A stretch of 64,000 bases of DNA from Prevotella sp. (GTDB lineage Bacteria > Bacteroidota > Bacteroidia > Bacteroidales > Bacteroidaceae). This document shows, piece after piece, positions 28,275-38,290 of the stretch. Under the pieces are notes generated by a model. The model made no database searches. It worked only from the letters and a program-made list of their open reading frames with translations, and was not told where the DNA came from. The translations under genes were made by a program, and so were the position numbers. Numbering within the stretch: position 1 is the stretch's first letter; every line of letters starts with the position of its first letter. The stretch lies in assembly GCA_022781445.1 (NCBI GenBank), contig JALETQ010000021.1, positions 17,060 to 81,059 of the forward strand, given 5' to 3'.

Positions 28275-29226
28275 TCGAGTTGAATAATGAGTCTACGAAT
28301 TGATGCTTGTTGAAGAGTTGCAGGTCTTCCATACCTTCACCCAACCCGATGTATTTCACCGGCACTTTCAACTGATCGCTGATGCCAATGACCACACCAC
28401 CTTTGGCCGTTCCGTCAAGTTTGGTGATGGCGAGACTGGTAATTTGAGTGACTGCCGAGAACTGTTTGGCTTGTTCGAATGCGTTTTGTCCAGTACTTCC
28501 GTCGAGTACCAACATGATATCATCGGGTGCTTCGGGATACACTTTCTTCATCACATCTTTAATTTTTTTCAGCTCATTCATCAAGCCCACCTTATTATGC
28601 AGACGGCCGGCGGTATCAATGAGTACCACATCGGCACCGTTTGCTTTAGCCGAACTCAAAGTGTCATATGCCACCGAGGCTGGATCGGCACCCATTTGCT
28701 GCTTCACCACATGAACGCCTACGCGCTCTCCCCAAATGCTCAACTGCTCGACAGCTGCCGCCCTGAAAGTGTCGGCAGCACCGAGATAAACCGTTTTTCC
28801 GGCTTTCTTGAACTGATAAGCGAGTTTGCCAATGGTTGTTGTCTTGCCAACACCGTTAACTCCGACTACCAACACAACATAGGGACGGCCGTCGGACGGC
28901 AGATCCCAGTTTTCATAATCGACTGTGTTGTTTTCGGACAAGAGCGATGCTATTTCATCTCTCAACAACGTGTTGAGTTCGGAGGTTGAAACATACTTGT
29001 CTTGAGCCACTCTTTCTTCGATGCGGCGGATGATTTTCAGAGTCGTATCAACCCCTACATCCGATGTAAGAAGAACCTCTTCAAGGTTGTCGAGAACCTC
29101 ATCGTCCACCTTCGACTTACCAGCAACGACACGTGCCAATTTGCTGAATACACTCTGTTTCGTCTTCTCCAGACCTTTATCGAGTGTTTCTTTGTTTTTC
29201 TTGTTGAATAAACCGAAAAATCCCAT
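28255..29226 (-). CDS. ftsY: Signal recognition particle receptor FtsY
   Basis: SRP-type GTPase of 323 residues: NG domains with the P-loop GVNGVGKTTT, the DTAGRLHNK switch and TKLDGTAKGG. It lacks the long acidic A domain of E. coli FtsY, as is usual in Bacteroidota. It docks ribosome-SRP complexes at the membrane. It is the first gene of the minus-strand cluster. Confidence 0.94.
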   Translation of the reverse strand: MGFFGLFNKKNKETLDKGLEKTKQSVFSKLARVVAGKSKVDDEVLDNLEEVLLTSDVGVDTTLKIIRRIEERVAQDKYVSTSELNTLLRDEIASLLSENNTVDYENWDLPSDGRPYVVLVVGVNGVGKTTTIGKLAYQFKKAGKTVYLGAADTFRAAAVEQLSIWGERVGVHVVKQQMGADPASVAYDTLSSAKANGADVVLIDTAGRLHNKVGLMNELKKIKDVMKKVYPEAPDDIMLVLDGSTGQNAFEQAKQFSAVTQITSLAITKLDGTAKGGVVIGISDQLKVPVKYIGLGEGMEDLQLFNKHQFVDSLFNSNAENDR

Positions 29227-29245
29227 GATAATCTATTATTTGCTG

Positions 29246-29253
29246 CAAAATTA
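29246..29253 (-). promoter_or_regulatory. -7 box upstream of ftsY
   Basis: TAATTTTG on the minus strand, about 20 nt before the ftsY ATG. No good -33 box was found at the standard spacing. Confidence 0.45.
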
Positions 29254-29874
29254 AGTATTTATTCTCAATATACTATTAAGTTGCCATCAAAATTATCACC
29301 TCGGGACAGCAGGTATCAGTCTGCCGTTTTCTGTTGGAATGGCATTCTGACGGTAAAAATCCACATCTGAAATCATCTCCTTCAGCCCGTCGATCGTATA
29401 TCTGCCACAATCCGAACCGATAAAGACAAGCCTTTCCGTCACCATAATTTAGATATATACTAAACAGCGATTTATTCCCGGTTTGTCCCAAATCGGTTCA
29501 TTGGAACCCGAATCGGAATTGTTCGATTGCCGCCCGGCTTGTTTGTCGGTTGTGGCAGGCGTAGCGGACCACGGCAAAACAAGCCCGACAGACAAGATGC
29601 CGACAAGCGGACGAAATCCGATCGGGAAGTTCTGTCATCGACATGGAATGCAGGACAAAACGCTCAAAGACAGATTGGGGATTATAATCCGGGCACTTTT
29701 ACTCCGCAAAACCTGCCCTATTCCACCTTAAAAGCGGCTCTTTTACAAACTCCTTTCAAAGAATTTGATTTTCAACTGATTGTCAATCGTTTACAAAAAT
29801 CCGTTCGTGAGTATCCGGAAGGGTGATGACCGGCATCGCCTTTCTTCCCGACAGGCATGAGAAAGCAGGCGAAC
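29254..29874. other. Gene-free stretch between ftsY and clpC
   Basis: About 620 nt with no convincing gene. An inverted repeat is present: GGCTTGTTT at 29536-29544 with AAACAAGCC at 29577-29585, and an overlapping alternative stem at 29538-29549 with 29585-29596. A short plus-strand reading frame ending at 29826 (LQTPFKEFDFQLIVNRLQ) may be a gene remnant. Confidence 0.45.
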
Positions 29875-29916
29875 AAAAAGGCAATACTTCCAGCGCGAAA
29901 ACCGAAAGCATTGCCT
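29875..29916 (-). terminator. clpC terminator
   Basis: On the minus strand, arms AGGCAATGCTT and AAGTATTGCCT pair over 11 positions with one imperfect pair, followed by a run of T. It lies about 75 nt after the clpC stop. Confidence 0.7.
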
Positions 29917-29989
29917 GAATGAATATATCTATGATTATAGTTAAGTATCTATCAAACTATAATTATTATGGATTCATCGAACAAAATTG

Positions 29990-32539
29990 TCAAGATGCGA
30001 AAAACAGTTTCTCTTCATCATTCTTTTTGTCGATGCTGATGGTATCGCCCTGATGCAGTTCTCCGCTCAATATCCGCTCGCACACTCCGTCTTCGATATA
30101 ATTCTGAATGGCTCTCTTAAGCGGACGGGCACCAAACTGCACATCATAACCTTTGGTTGCCACGAACTCTTTGGCTTTCTCGCTCAGTTCCATCTGATAC
30201 CCCAAAAGCTCAAGACGTTTGTAAAGCCCTTTAAGTTCGATGTTGATAATCTGCTTGATGGCATTGAGGTCGAGTTGATCGAAGGTGATGATCTCGTCGA
30301 GACGGTTGAGAAACTCGGGTGAGAACTGCTTGGCAAGACTCTTCTGAATAATGCTGCGTGCATGTTCCTTATCCTTTTCGTCAATGCTCAAGCCGAGTGT
30401 ACCACCGGCATTGAAACCAACCCCCCGACCGAATTCTTTCAACTGTTTGGTACCGGCATTGGATGTCATGATAATTATCGTATTTCTGAAATCGATCAAA
30501 CGTCCGTTACCATCGGTCAAACGTCCCTCGTCAAGTACTTGCAAAAGGAGATTGAACACATTGCCATGCGCTTTTTCGATTTCATCGAGCAGGACAATCG
30601 AATAAGGATGGCGACGCACCTTTTCGGTCAGTTGTCCGCCCTCATCATATCCGACATATCCCGGAGGTGCTCCCACCAATCGCGAAACGTTGAAGCTCTC
30701 GGTGTATTCACTCATGTCGATACGGATGAGGTTGTCTTGACTGCCAAACATCTCTTCTGCCAGTTTCTTGGCGAGATAGGTCTTTCCGACACCCGTAGGT
30801 CCCAAAAACATGAATACGCCGATGGGATGGTTCGGTTCTTTCAATCCCACCCGGTTGCGCTGAATGGCTTTGACCATTTTTTCGATGGCATTGTCCTGGG
30901 CTATCACCTCGCTTTTGAGGCGGTCTGCCATATTCTTCAGTCGGGTACCTTCGGCCTCAGCAATGCGTTGCACGGGTATTCCGGTCATGGTGGCGACAAC
31001 ATCGGCAACTTCCTTTTCTCCCACTTCTTCACGACTACCCGAGTCGCCGTTGATCCACGCATCTTTCAAGGCTTCGAGTTGGGCTTCAAGTTGGGTCTGC
31101 TTGTCGCGATAACCTGCTGCCAATTCAAAGTTTTGTTTCTGAACGGCGGTCTGCTTCTTGACTTTCACCTCATCGAGTTCTTTCTCTTTCTCACCAATTT
31201 CGGGAGGGATTTGTGCATGTTGCAGATGAACGCGCGAGCCGACTTCATCGAGCGCATCGATGGCTTTGTCGGGGAAAGCGCGATCGGAGATATATCTTTC
31301 GGTCAGTGTAACGCATGCCTTGACAGCCTCGTCGGTGTATGTTACGTGGTGATGCTGCTCGTAACGTTCTTTGATGTTCTCCAAAATCTGTATGGTTTCG
31401 ACTGCCGATGTGGGTTCAACCTGAACTTTCTGGAAGCGTCGTTCGAGGGCACCGTCTTTCTCGATGCTGGTGCGATACTCGTCAAGCGTGGTGGCACCGA
31501 TACACTGAATGGTTCCTCTTGCCAAGGCAGGCTTCAGAATATTGGCAGCATCCATCGAACCGGGAGTAGACCCTGCACCGATGATGGTATGGATTTCATC
31601 AATGAAGACGATGATGTTGGGATTATCTTCCAGTTCCTTGATGAGGGCTTTGATTCGCTCTTCGAATTGTCCCCGATACTTGGTGCCTGCCACTACCGAA
31701 GTCATGTCGAGGCTGACCAGTCGCTTATTGAAAAGGATGGGTGAGGTCTTGTGCTTGGCAATCATCTGTGCCAATCCCTCGACGATGGCACTTTTGCCGA
31801 CACCGGGTTCTCCGATGAGAATGGGATTGTTCTTTTTTCGGCGGCACAAAATCTCCATGACACGCTGCATTTCGTGTTCTCTTCCCACCACGGGATCAAG
31901 TTTCCCTTCTACGGCAGCGCGCGTCAGGTCGGTTGAGAAGTTGTCGATGATTTTTGTTTCGCCACCGTTTGTCCGTGCCTGTGCCGTGGCTTGCGGCCTG
32001 TTGGCACGGTTGTTGGTGGAAGTTTCGTTTTCGAAACCATTGAGGTCATCGTTTTCATCTTCATCGTCTTCGGGAAGACCGATGCCGTTTTGTGTCTGTT
32101 CGGCTTGCATTTTCAGAAAAGCCTTTGTATTCTCGTAATTCATTTGATAACTCTCCAATATTTCTTTGGCTCCGTTGTTCGCTTCGTCCTTGAGGATGGC
32201 AAGGAACAAATGCGGCACGTCGACCGTCGAGGTTTGTTGATAGCGTGCTTCCAAGACTGCCAGCTTCATGATGTTATTGGCGCGATCGTTGAGTTCCAAG
32301 TGCGCCTGATCAAAAGGAAGATGTTCCCGGTCATGCAGCAGTTTGTCTTCCAAGGCTTGCTGCAGTTGTCCGGGATTGACATTCATGTGAGCCATCAATT
32401 CGACGATCGGCTCGTGATGACTGCGTAAGATGCCCATCAGCAGATGCTCCGGAGTTATCCGGGCACTTGCCGATCGTGTCGCCTCTTCCTTGCTGTAAGC
32501 TAATATTCTGGATATTTCTGTTGAAAAAAAGTTGGTCAT
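29990..32539 (-). CDS. clpC: ATP-dependent Clp protease ATP-binding subunit ClpC
   Basis: Hsp100 protein of 849 residues. A double Clp-N domain occupies about 1-145, followed by an acidic linker (about 145-190). The first AAA domain has GEPGVGKS at about 242, and a UVR-like coiled segment (KQNFELAAGYRDKQTQLE) sits near 430-450. The second AAA domain has GPTGVGKT at about 578. The UVR segment and the VGF loop (GRGVGFNAG), which contacts ClpP, make it ClpC rather than ClpB. It unfolds proteins for ClpP. No adjacent adaptor gene is seen. Confidence 0.9.
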   Translation of the reverse strand: MTNFFSTEISRILAYSKEEATRSASARITPEHLLMGILRSHHEPIVELMAHMNVNPGQLQQALEDKLLHDREHLPFDQAHLELNDRANNIMKLAVLEARYQQTSTVDVPHLFLAILKDEANNGAKEILESYQMNYENTKAFLKMQAEQTQNGIGLPEDDEDENDDLNGFENETSTNNRANRPQATAQARTNGGETKIIDNFSTDLTRAAVEGKLDPVVGREHEMQRVMEILCRRKKNNPILIGEPGVGKSAIVEGLAQMIAKHKTSPILFNKRLVSLDMTSVVAGTKYRGQFEERIKALIKELEDNPNIIVFIDEIHTIIGAGSTPGSMDAANILKPALARGTIQCIGATTLDEYRTSIEKDGALERRFQKVQVEPTSAVETIQILENIKERYEQHHHVTYTDEAVKACVTLTERYISDRAFPDKAIDALDEVGSRVHLQHAQIPPEIGEKEKELDEVKVKKQTAVQKQNFELAAGYRDKQTQLEAQLEALKDAWINGDSGSREEVGEKEVADVVATMTGIPVQRIAEAEGTRLKNMADRLKSEVIAQDNAIEKMVKAIQRNRVGLKEPNHPIGVFMFLGPTGVGKTYLAKKLAEEMFGSQDNLIRIDMSEYTESFNVSRLVGAPPGYVGYDEGGQLTEKVRRHPYSIVLLDEIEKAHGNVFNLLLQVLDEGRLTDGNGRLIDFRNTIIIMTSNAGTKQLKEFGRGVGFNAGGTLGLSIDEKDKEHARSIIQKSLAKQFSPEFLNRLDEIITFDQLDLNAIKQIINIELKGLYKRLELLGYQMELSEKAKEFVATKGYDVQFGARPLKRAIQNYIEDGVCERILSGELHQGDTISIDKKNDEEKLFFAS

Positions 32540-32871
32540 ATTCTACTCTTTCTGTTACCTTAGATTTCGGACTGATGCTCGGTTTGCTTCGTGCAGCACG
32601 CGAACTGTACCGTTATTTATTGTATTCATTCACAGCAAACACTATGCCAACAGACAGGCCGCGGATGTTTGCAGTCAATCGGACATGTCAGTTATGTCAC
32701 ACCGGAACACCGGCCATCATTGTCGGCAAAACATAAATGGCAGCAGAAACGATGAAAATGTCCCCTTGCCGGATGACAAGAAAACGTCTTCATCTATGGT
32801 TATGAGACAGGAAGTCGCACAGTACAGACCATATCCGTGACAAGTGCGCCGATAGGTCCGGAAGAAGGTGT
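32540..32871. other. Gene-free stretch upstream of clpC
   Basis: About 330 nt. It should contain the clpC promoter, but I find no good TAnnTTTG box on the minus strand. No gene seen. Confidence 0.4.
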
Positions 32872-33738
32872 CTATAGCGGCAACAAGAAGGTTTGGCATT
32901 GAGCGTATGCCTCGAGGGTCATATCGGGTCGACGGTCGAACAAACCGAAGACAGCACTGCCGCTGCCCGACATGGAAGCAAAAAGAGCACCTTGCGTTTC
33001 AAGGGCTTGCTTGATGCGACCCACTTGCGGATAACGTTCGAAGACTGTCTTCTCGAACGCATTCTCGAGTACGCCTTTCCATTGTCCGAAAGGTAGTTCG
33101 ACTGCTTCCCGACAGGTCATTGCGGGCCGGTGCGGCGTAACGCCGGCGTATGCTTCCTTGGTCGAAACCGCCACGGGGGGCTTGACGACGGCAAGCGTGA
33201 GCCCTGCCAGCCTCCGCGACAGATGCGGAAGGGGTGTCAGGATGTCCCCGATGCCGGCGGCATGACTCGGAACCGACTTGATGAAGAACGCGCAATCGGC
33301 TCCCAACCGTGCGGCATGTCCGATGAGTTCGTCATCGGTGAGCCGCAAGTCAAACATCCTGTTGAGCAACACCAACGTATGAGCCGCATCACTCGAGCCT
33401 CCTCCCATTCCGGCCTGTGTGGGTATTGCCTTGTGGAGATGCACTTCGACTGAGGGTAAATCGAAGGTTTCACGCAACAGTCTGTATGCCCTTACGACCA
33501 GATTGTCATCGGTTGCGCCGTCAACGGCAATTCCCGATATCTTGAGACGGCACGACGGCGGACCGGCATTTTCGTCGGAAGATTCGCACACCCGCACTTC
33601 GAGTCTGTCGAAGAGCGGAATGGGAAAGAACACGGTATCGAGGTCATGGTAGCCGTCCTTCCGGCGTTCCACGACGTGTAGTCCGATGTTGATTTTGGCA
33701 CAGGCATCGATGGACGGGCAGGCAACCGGGGTATTCAT
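32872..33738 (-). CDS. ispE: 4-diphosphocytidyl-2-C-methyl-D-erythritol kinase
   Basis: GHMP kinase of 288 residues, fourth step of the MEP isoprenoid pathway. It has KINIGLHVVERRKDGYHDL near the N-terminus and the ATP-binding glycine loop AGMGGGSSDAA. A C-terminal MSGSGSAVFGLF block completes the fold. The start at 33738 fits the family; the longer in-frame version from 34053 would overlap guaA. It lies 65 nt after guaA on the same strand. Confidence 0.93.
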   Translation of the reverse strand: MNTPVACPSIDACAKINIGLHVVERRKDGYHDLDTVFFPIPLFDRLEVRVCESSDENAGPPSCRLKISGIAVDGATDDNLVVRAYRLLRETFDLPSVEVHLHKAIPTQAGMGGGSSDAAHTLVLLNRMFDLRLTDDELIGHAARLGADCAFFIKSVPSHAAGIGDILTPLPHLSRRLAGLTLAVVKPPVAVSTKEAYAGVTPHRPAMTCREAVELPFGQWKGVLENAFEKTVFERYPQVGRIKQALETQGALFASMSGSGSAVFGLFDRRPDMTLEAYAQCQTFLLPL

Positions 33739-33803
33739 AAGCGAAAGGATTGAATCGTGATTTGCGATGGTGAAACGAATAAAACGGAACCGGGACAAGA
33801 CCG

Positions 33804-35348
33804 TCATTCCCATTCGATGGTCGATGGCGGCTTGGACGATATGTCGTAGCAAACGCGGTTGACACCTTTCACCCTGTTGATGATTTCGTTGGACACCTTT
33901 GCCATGAATTCGTAGGGCAGATGTGCCCAGTCGGCCGTCATGGCATCGGTGCTGGTCACCGCCCTCAAGGCCACGGGATGCTCGTAGGTCCGTTCGTCGC
34001 CCATCACGCCCACGCTCCTCACGGTCGACAACAACACGGCACCTGCCTGCCACACCTTGTCGTAGAGCGATTCGCTGTCATCGCAAACCCATTGGTGCAG
34101 ACCGTTGATGAAGATGTCGTCCACGTCTTGCAGGATGCGGACACGTTCGCGGGTGATGTCGCCGAGGATACGCACAGCCAATCCCGGTCCGGGAAACGGG
34201 TGCCGCCTGATGAGCCTTTCGGGCATCTGCATCTGCCTGCCCACTCTTCGTACCTCATCCTTGAAGAGCCATTGCAAAGGTTCGCAGAGCTTGAGGTGCA
34301 TCTCTTCGGGCAGGCCTCCCACGTTGTGATGACTCTTGATGACCATGCCGGTGATGCTGAGGCTTTCGATGCGGTCGGGATAAATCGTACCTTGCGCCAG
34401 CCATTTGGCATCGGTTATTTTCTTGGCTTCGGCATTGAACACTTCCACGAAGTCTCTGCCGATGATCTTGCGTTTCTGCTCGGGGTCGGTAACGCCTTCG
34501 AGATCCCTGAAGAACTTGTCGCTTGCATCGATGCCGATGACATTCAGTCCCAATCCCTGATAGGCTTCCATCACCTGCCCGAACTCGTTCTTGCGCAACA
34601 TGCCGTGGTCGACGAATATACAGGTGAGGTTCTTGCCGATGGCTTTGTTGAGCAGGGCGGCACACACGCTCGAGTCGACACCGCCCGACAAGCCGAGGAT
34701 GACCCTGTCGTTGCCCAGCTGCTCCTTGAGTTCTGCCACCGTGGTCTCGACGAAAGATGCCGGGCTCCATTGTTGGCGGCTGCCGCATATATCTACTACA
34801 AAGTTTTTCAGCAACAAGGTTCCCTGGGTGGAATGATATACCTCGGGGTGGAACTGGACGCCCCAGACAGGCAGGGTTTCGTGGGCAAATGCGGCATACT
34901 GCACGTCGGAAGTCGAAGCTATCGTCCTGTAGCTTGCCGGGATGGCGGTTATCGAGTCGCCGTGGCTCATCCATACCTGCGACCGGTCCTCGAAGCCCCT
35001 GAACAAGATGTTGCCGCGATCGAACGAAGCCAGATTGGCCCTGCCATACTCGCGCGTGTTCGACTTCTCCACCTTGCCGCCGTTGACAAACGAAAGATAC
35101 TGCGCACCGTAGCAGATTCCGAGTACCGGAACTTTACCGATGAAAGCCTCAAGATTCACCTTGAAAGCCTCCGGGTCGTGAACAGAATAGGGAGAACCGC
35201 TGAGAATTACTCCGATGACATCCTTGTCGTCTTCGGGATACTTGTTGTACGGCAGTATCTCGCAAAATGTGTCGAGTTCTCTCACCCGACGGCCAATCAG
35301 TTGGGTTGTCTGTGAACCGAAGTCCAAGATGATGATCTTTTGTTGCAT
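33804..35348 (-). CDS. guaA: GMP synthase (glutamine-hydrolysing)
   Basis: GuaA of 514 residues. The class I glutamine amidotransferase domain has the GICYGAQ nucleophile loop and the FHPEVYHS block. The ATP pyrophosphatase domain has [10 protein letters not shown], and a C-terminal dimerisation domain ends in KPPSTIEWE. It converts XMP to GMP. The ATG at 35348 begins the conserved [13 protein letters not shown]. The promoter at 35472-35503 implies a long leader of about 118 nt. Confidence 0.95.
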   Translation of the reverse strand: MQQKIIILDFGSQTTQLIGRRVRELDTFCEILPYNKYPEDDKDVIGVILSGSPYSVHDPEAFKVNLEAFIGKVPVLGICYGAQYLSFVNGGKVEKSNTREYGRANLASFDRGNILFRGFEDRSQVWMSHGDSITAIPASYRTIASTSDVQYAAFAHETLPVWGVQFHPEVYHSTQGTLLLKNFVVDICGSRQQWSPASFVETTVAELKEQLGNDRVILGLSGGVDSSVCAALLNKAIGKNLTCIFVDHGMLRKNEFGQVMEAYQGLGLNVIGIDASDKFFRDLEGVTDPEQKRKIIGRDFVEVFNAEAKKITDAKWLAQGTIYPDRIESLSITGMVIKSHHNVGGLPEEMHLKLCEPLQWLFKDEVRRVGRQMQMPERLIRRHPFPGPGLAVRILGDITRERVRILQDVDDIFINGLHQWVCDDSESLYDKVWQAGAVLLSTVRSVGVMGDERTYEHPVALRAVTSTDAMTADWAHLPYEFMAKVSNEIINRVKGVNRVCYDISSKPPSTIEWE

Positions 35349-35471
35349 AATATTGTCTTGTAAATATAATTCATTGAAATTCAGAAAAGAAAACATACAT
35401 CGCACGAAACACGGCGCATCAAAACTGTCACATGACGGGCGGTTATTGCGCCCTGCGGGCTTTCTTCGGCG

Positions 35472-35503
35472 CAAAGGTAAATATTTTCAGCCGAACGGCA
35501 AAA
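35472..35503 (-). promoter_or_regulatory. guaA promoter
   Basis: On the minus strand, TTTTG (35499-35503), 19 nt, then TACCTTTG (35472-35479), a textbook Bacteroidota promoter. The leader between it and guaA contains a GCCC/GGGC hairpin but no riboswitch I recognise. Confidence 0.75.
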
Positions 35504-35652
35504 CGCACCTTTGAAAAAGTGATTCGGACAAGGGGAACAGATGTTTGTGCCGGCTTGGAATGCTGACAAAATGACATGCTCGGGCAAATGCCGCGCAAAA
35601 TCAAACAAACTCCTCAAAAGCAACACTTTACAACGAACCCTGTACAGCCGTT

Positions 35653-35717
35653 TGACGGGTCCTGTCCCCGTCAGGCACGGGGACAGGACTTGTGGGGCAC
35701 GGGGACAGGACCCGTCA
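35653..35717. repeat. Palindromic intergenic element, copy A
   Basis: Outer arms are perfectly complementary over 19 bp (TGACGGGTCCTGTCCCCGT at 35653-35671 with 35699-35717). Between them lies one further partial copy of the right arm, so two 22-nt direct units (ACGGGGACAGGAC...GGC) stand in tandem. Copy B is at 46011. A separate GCCGACG/CGTCGGC hairpin follows at 35723-35741. Confidence 0.8.
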
Positions 35718-35913
35718 GGCACGCCGACGGGGGGCGTCGGCAAGGGGGCTGGTGCTGACAAGTTGGCAGCATTGGATGCAGGGTGTTATCGGCATACCAA
35801 GGAGTGACGGAATGGCTGAAGACAACAACAGCGGTATCCGCCGGCACACCTACCCGCTCGAGACATTGCGTGGTTCGGCCGGCAGAGAAGAAAAATTGTC
35901 TTATAACCGAATT

Positions 35914-35959
35914 AAAATTGTCCTATAAGACAATTTGAAAAGTCTTATAGGACAATTTT
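35914..35959. repeat. 18-bp inverted repeat, possible terminator
   Basis: AAAATTGTCCTATAAGAC (35914-35931) and its exact complement (35942-35959) with a 10-nt loop. A third, partial copy (AATTGTCTTATAA) lies just upstream at about 35894-35906. On the minus strand the hairpin is followed by TTTTAATT, so it may end the TPR gene transcript. About 540 nt around it, from 35520 to 36061, hold no gene. Confidence 0.75.
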
Positions 35960-36061
35960 GAGGCTGTGCAGAGGATGTCGGCTTGCGGCGGGCACCGACC
36001 GGTGAAGGAAACCGGATGCAGCCTCTTTTCGGAGGATGAAAGCCGACAGGTGTCCGGCTGT

Positions 36062-37666
36062 TCAGGGCAGGTACTTCTTCACCAAGGTTTCGTAGTCGGC
36101 GTAACCCTTGAGAGATTTCAGCCACGGGTGATCACGAAGGTCCGCCCAACTGTTGTAACCTTTTTCGATGGCTTGTTCGAGACAATGCACCGCCATCGGC
36201 TTGTCTTCCAGGAGCGCATGGAAACAAGCCGCCATGAATCTGCTCGCATATGTACCGTCTTCCTTGAGACTTTTTGCCACATTCTCCCTTGCCGTCCGGT
36301 CGATGCCGAGGAAATGCTGTGATATGAAGGTCGCTTCGGTTGGCGTGCCGATGCTGTCTTCCTCGACCGCACGAATGAAATCGCCCATGGCTTCGTTTTC
36401 TTTTCCCAATTCGTGGTATAGCCATCCGCGCCATACATAAACCCTTTGCAAGCCCGAATCAACATGATCGATCGACGCCGTGAGATCTTTCAGGGCCTCC
36501 TCTTTCTTGTTTTGGCGGATGTAAGCCATGGCTCTCTTAAACAAGGCCGTGGCGGCAGGTGTGCCGTCTTGCATGGATTGGGTGAAATCGGCGACAGCCA
36601 AATCGTAGTCGCCTTTGTCCAGATAGATGGTTCCGCGGGATTCGAGGATGCCGTCGACACTCACGAGCGAGTCGCGTGCCACCTGCAGTGCCGTGTTGGC
36701 CCATGACAGTGCCTCGTCATATCGGCTGAGATGAAGGTAACCTCTGCTTATGTCCACAGCCAAGCCGGCATATCTGTTCTTCCCGAAAGTTTTTTTGTAG
36801 GCTTCGATTGCGTCCTCATATAGCCCTTCATATTCGTAGAGCTGCGCCAATACCACCGACCAGTCGGCATTGCCCTTGCCCGCTGCCTCGAGAGCTTTGA
36901 TCTTGTCGTGCAGAATATTCCGGGACGGAACCGAATCGGCCAACATCTGCAACACCGACATATCGACGTCCGCCCCTCTTTCGACCAGTCCGATCATTTC
37001 GCCGACGGCCGCCTCAAAATTCCCCGTACCGTAAAAGTTGGCAAACAGTCTGCCGAGGCGGGCATCATCGAAGTTGTCGTCGGCATCCAACGCCTTCTCA
37101 TACCAGTCGATGGCTTCCTTGTATTTCTCCTGCCGCACGTATGTAACACCGATATTCATCATGAGCTGCGGATTATGCGGGTCGCTCTGCAACACTTTCA
37201 GATAGTCCTTGCGCGCCAAATCGTATTGTCTCGTTTTGAAATGGTATTCTCCGCGCATTTCGAGCAGGGAATTATTCTTCGGCATCCTTTTGACCGCTTC
37301 GGCAAAGACCGCCGGAATCATGTCGTTCTGTTCCGCCAATGTCAGGAGCTTGACTTTCATCCTGTAGGCTTTCACCAGACTTTCTTCGTCCGCTTTCGGT
37401 ATCAATTTCAGGGAATTGTCCAATGACGCGAATATGCTGTCTATGTTTTCCTCCACGGCATAGACGACGGAAGCCTCCAGCCAGGCATAGCCGTTCTTGG
37501 GATTGGCAGCCAATTCTTTTTGCAAGTATTCCTTTGCCTTGGAGAACTCTTTATTCTCGATGGCTTCCTTGGCTTTCTTGAGATTGTAAGAATCCTGTTG
37601 TGCCGAACAGACGCTGTTGCCGAGAACCAGCAACACAAGTGCAAGAAACATTCTGGTTGTTTTCAT
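36062..37666 (-). CDS. Secreted tetratricopeptide-repeat protein
   Basis: Protein of 534 residues with a signal peptide (MKTTRMFLALVLLVLGNSVCSA) followed by TPR-like helical pairs almost to the end. Examples are NPKNGYAWLEASVVY, DPHNPQLMMNIGVTYVRQEKYKEAIDWYEKAL and YDLAVADFTQSMQ. The final part (AIEKGYNSWADLRDHPWLKSLKG) resembles the end-of-group motif of such proteins. It probably serves as a periplasmic scaffold; the partner is unknown. Confidence 0.8.
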   Translation of the reverse strand: MKTTRMFLALVLLVLGNSVCSAQQDSYNLKKAKEAIENKEFSKAKEYLQKELAANPKNGYAWLEASVVYAVEENIDSIFASLDNSLKLIPKADEESLVKAYRMKVKLLTLAEQNDMIPAVFAEAVKRMPKNNSLLEMRGEYHFKTRQYDLARKDYLKVLQSDPHNPQLMMNIGVTYVRQEKYKEAIDWYEKALDADDNFDDARLGRLFANFYGTGNFEAAVGEMIGLVERGADVDMSVLQMLADSVPSRNILHDKIKALEAAGKGNADWSVVLAQLYEYEGLYEDAIEAYKKTFGKNRYAGLAVDISRGYLHLSRYDEALSWANTALQVARDSLVSVDGILESRGTIYLDKGDYDLAVADFTQSMQDGTPAATALFKRAMAYIRQNKKEEALKDLTASIDHVDSGLQRVYVWRGWLYHELGKENEAMGDFIRAVEEDSIGTPTEATFISQHFLGIDRTARENVAKSLKEDGTYASRFMAACFHALLEDKPMAVHCLEQAIEKGYNSWADLRDHPWLKSLKGYADYETLVKKYLP

Positions 37667-37912
37667 GATGGTGTGATTGAATGGTAGGATTATGCAGTAA
37701 TGTTATTTCTTCACCGTGAATTGCCGATAGAACTGCAAGGTGTGGTGCAGCCCATCTTCCGTCGTTGTCCCTGACAATCGCGCCGGCATGTGGCCGAATG
37801 CATAATATGATGAATGAAGTGGAGGTTTCCGCCAGAGGAAAGGATGTTTTCACATCAAGGCGAATCAGCACAAATACAGGGAAACAAGAAAAGGAAACGC
37901 CGGTTACGAAAG

Positions 37913-37987
37913 TGATCCCGTTGGGATTCGAACCCAAGACCCACAGCTTAGAAGGCTGTTGCTCTAATCCTACTGAGCTACGAGACC
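37913..37987 (-). tRNA. tRNA-Arg (TCT)
   Basis: 75-nt cloverleaf on the minus strand. The acceptor stem is GGTCTCG with CGGGATC, and the D-loop contains TAGCTCAGTAGGATTAGAGC. The anticodon loop CTTCTAA has anticodon TCT, and the T-loop is GGTTCGAATCC. CCA is not encoded. It reads AGA codons. Confidence 0.95.
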
Positions 37988-38001
37988 ATTGAAACCGCGT
38001 G

Positions 38002-38033
38002 CAAAGGTAGTTGATTTTATCTTTACAACCAAA
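38002..38033 (-). promoter_or_regulatory. tRNA-Arg promoter
   Basis: On the minus strand, TTTG (38030-38033), 20 nt, then TACCTTTG (38002-38009), 14 nt before the tRNA 5' end. Confidence 0.7.
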
Positions 38034-38135
38034 CTATCGATGCAAAAAATATGTATTATTGCAACGTTTGTCCAAAATATGATGCCTCCTTATGAAAAAA
38101 GAACACTTCAAATTAGCATGTTAATAGTTTTTTTT

Positions 38136-38290
38136 TAACTTTGTAGGCGCGGGATTCTGCTGCAAGCGGATGTCATTCCCCTCTGTCATCAAGTGTGCCA
38201 AAGGGATTTTCAAAGGTGAAGGCTTCGCCGGCTGTCTGAACCCGAACAAAAGAGTCCCGCATCCGTCAAACAAGAACCAAACATGATGAG
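38136..38290 (+). ncRNA. Possible structured RNA upstream of rlmD
   Basis: TAACTTTG at 38136-38143 looks like a -7 box. Just after it, GCGGGATTC (38149-38157) can pair with GAGTCCCGC (38252-38260), closing a loop of about 95 nt that holds a GGC/GCC hairpin. CGGATG (38167-38172) could alternatively pair with CATCCG (38260-38265). It could be a small RNA or a leader of the downstream gene. I recognise no known family, the -33 box is poor, and the 3' end is not defined. The rest of 37988-38477 has no gene. Confidence 0.35.

Noticed and set aside
29483..29826. Short plus-strand frames between ftsY and clpC
   Set aside because: No promoter, no family match, and an inverted repeat crosses them; at most a gene remnant.
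30362..31744. 460-residue open frame antisense to clpC
   Set aside because: clpC has both AAA modules intact; this is a shadow frame.
33921..35315. 464-residue open frame antisense to guaA
   Set aside because: guaA is complete with all motifs; the opposite frame is a by-product of codon usage.
38136..38290. Reading the candidate RNA as SRP RNA, RNase P RNA, tmRNA or a cobalamin riboswitch
   Set aside because: None of their conserved core sequences is present.
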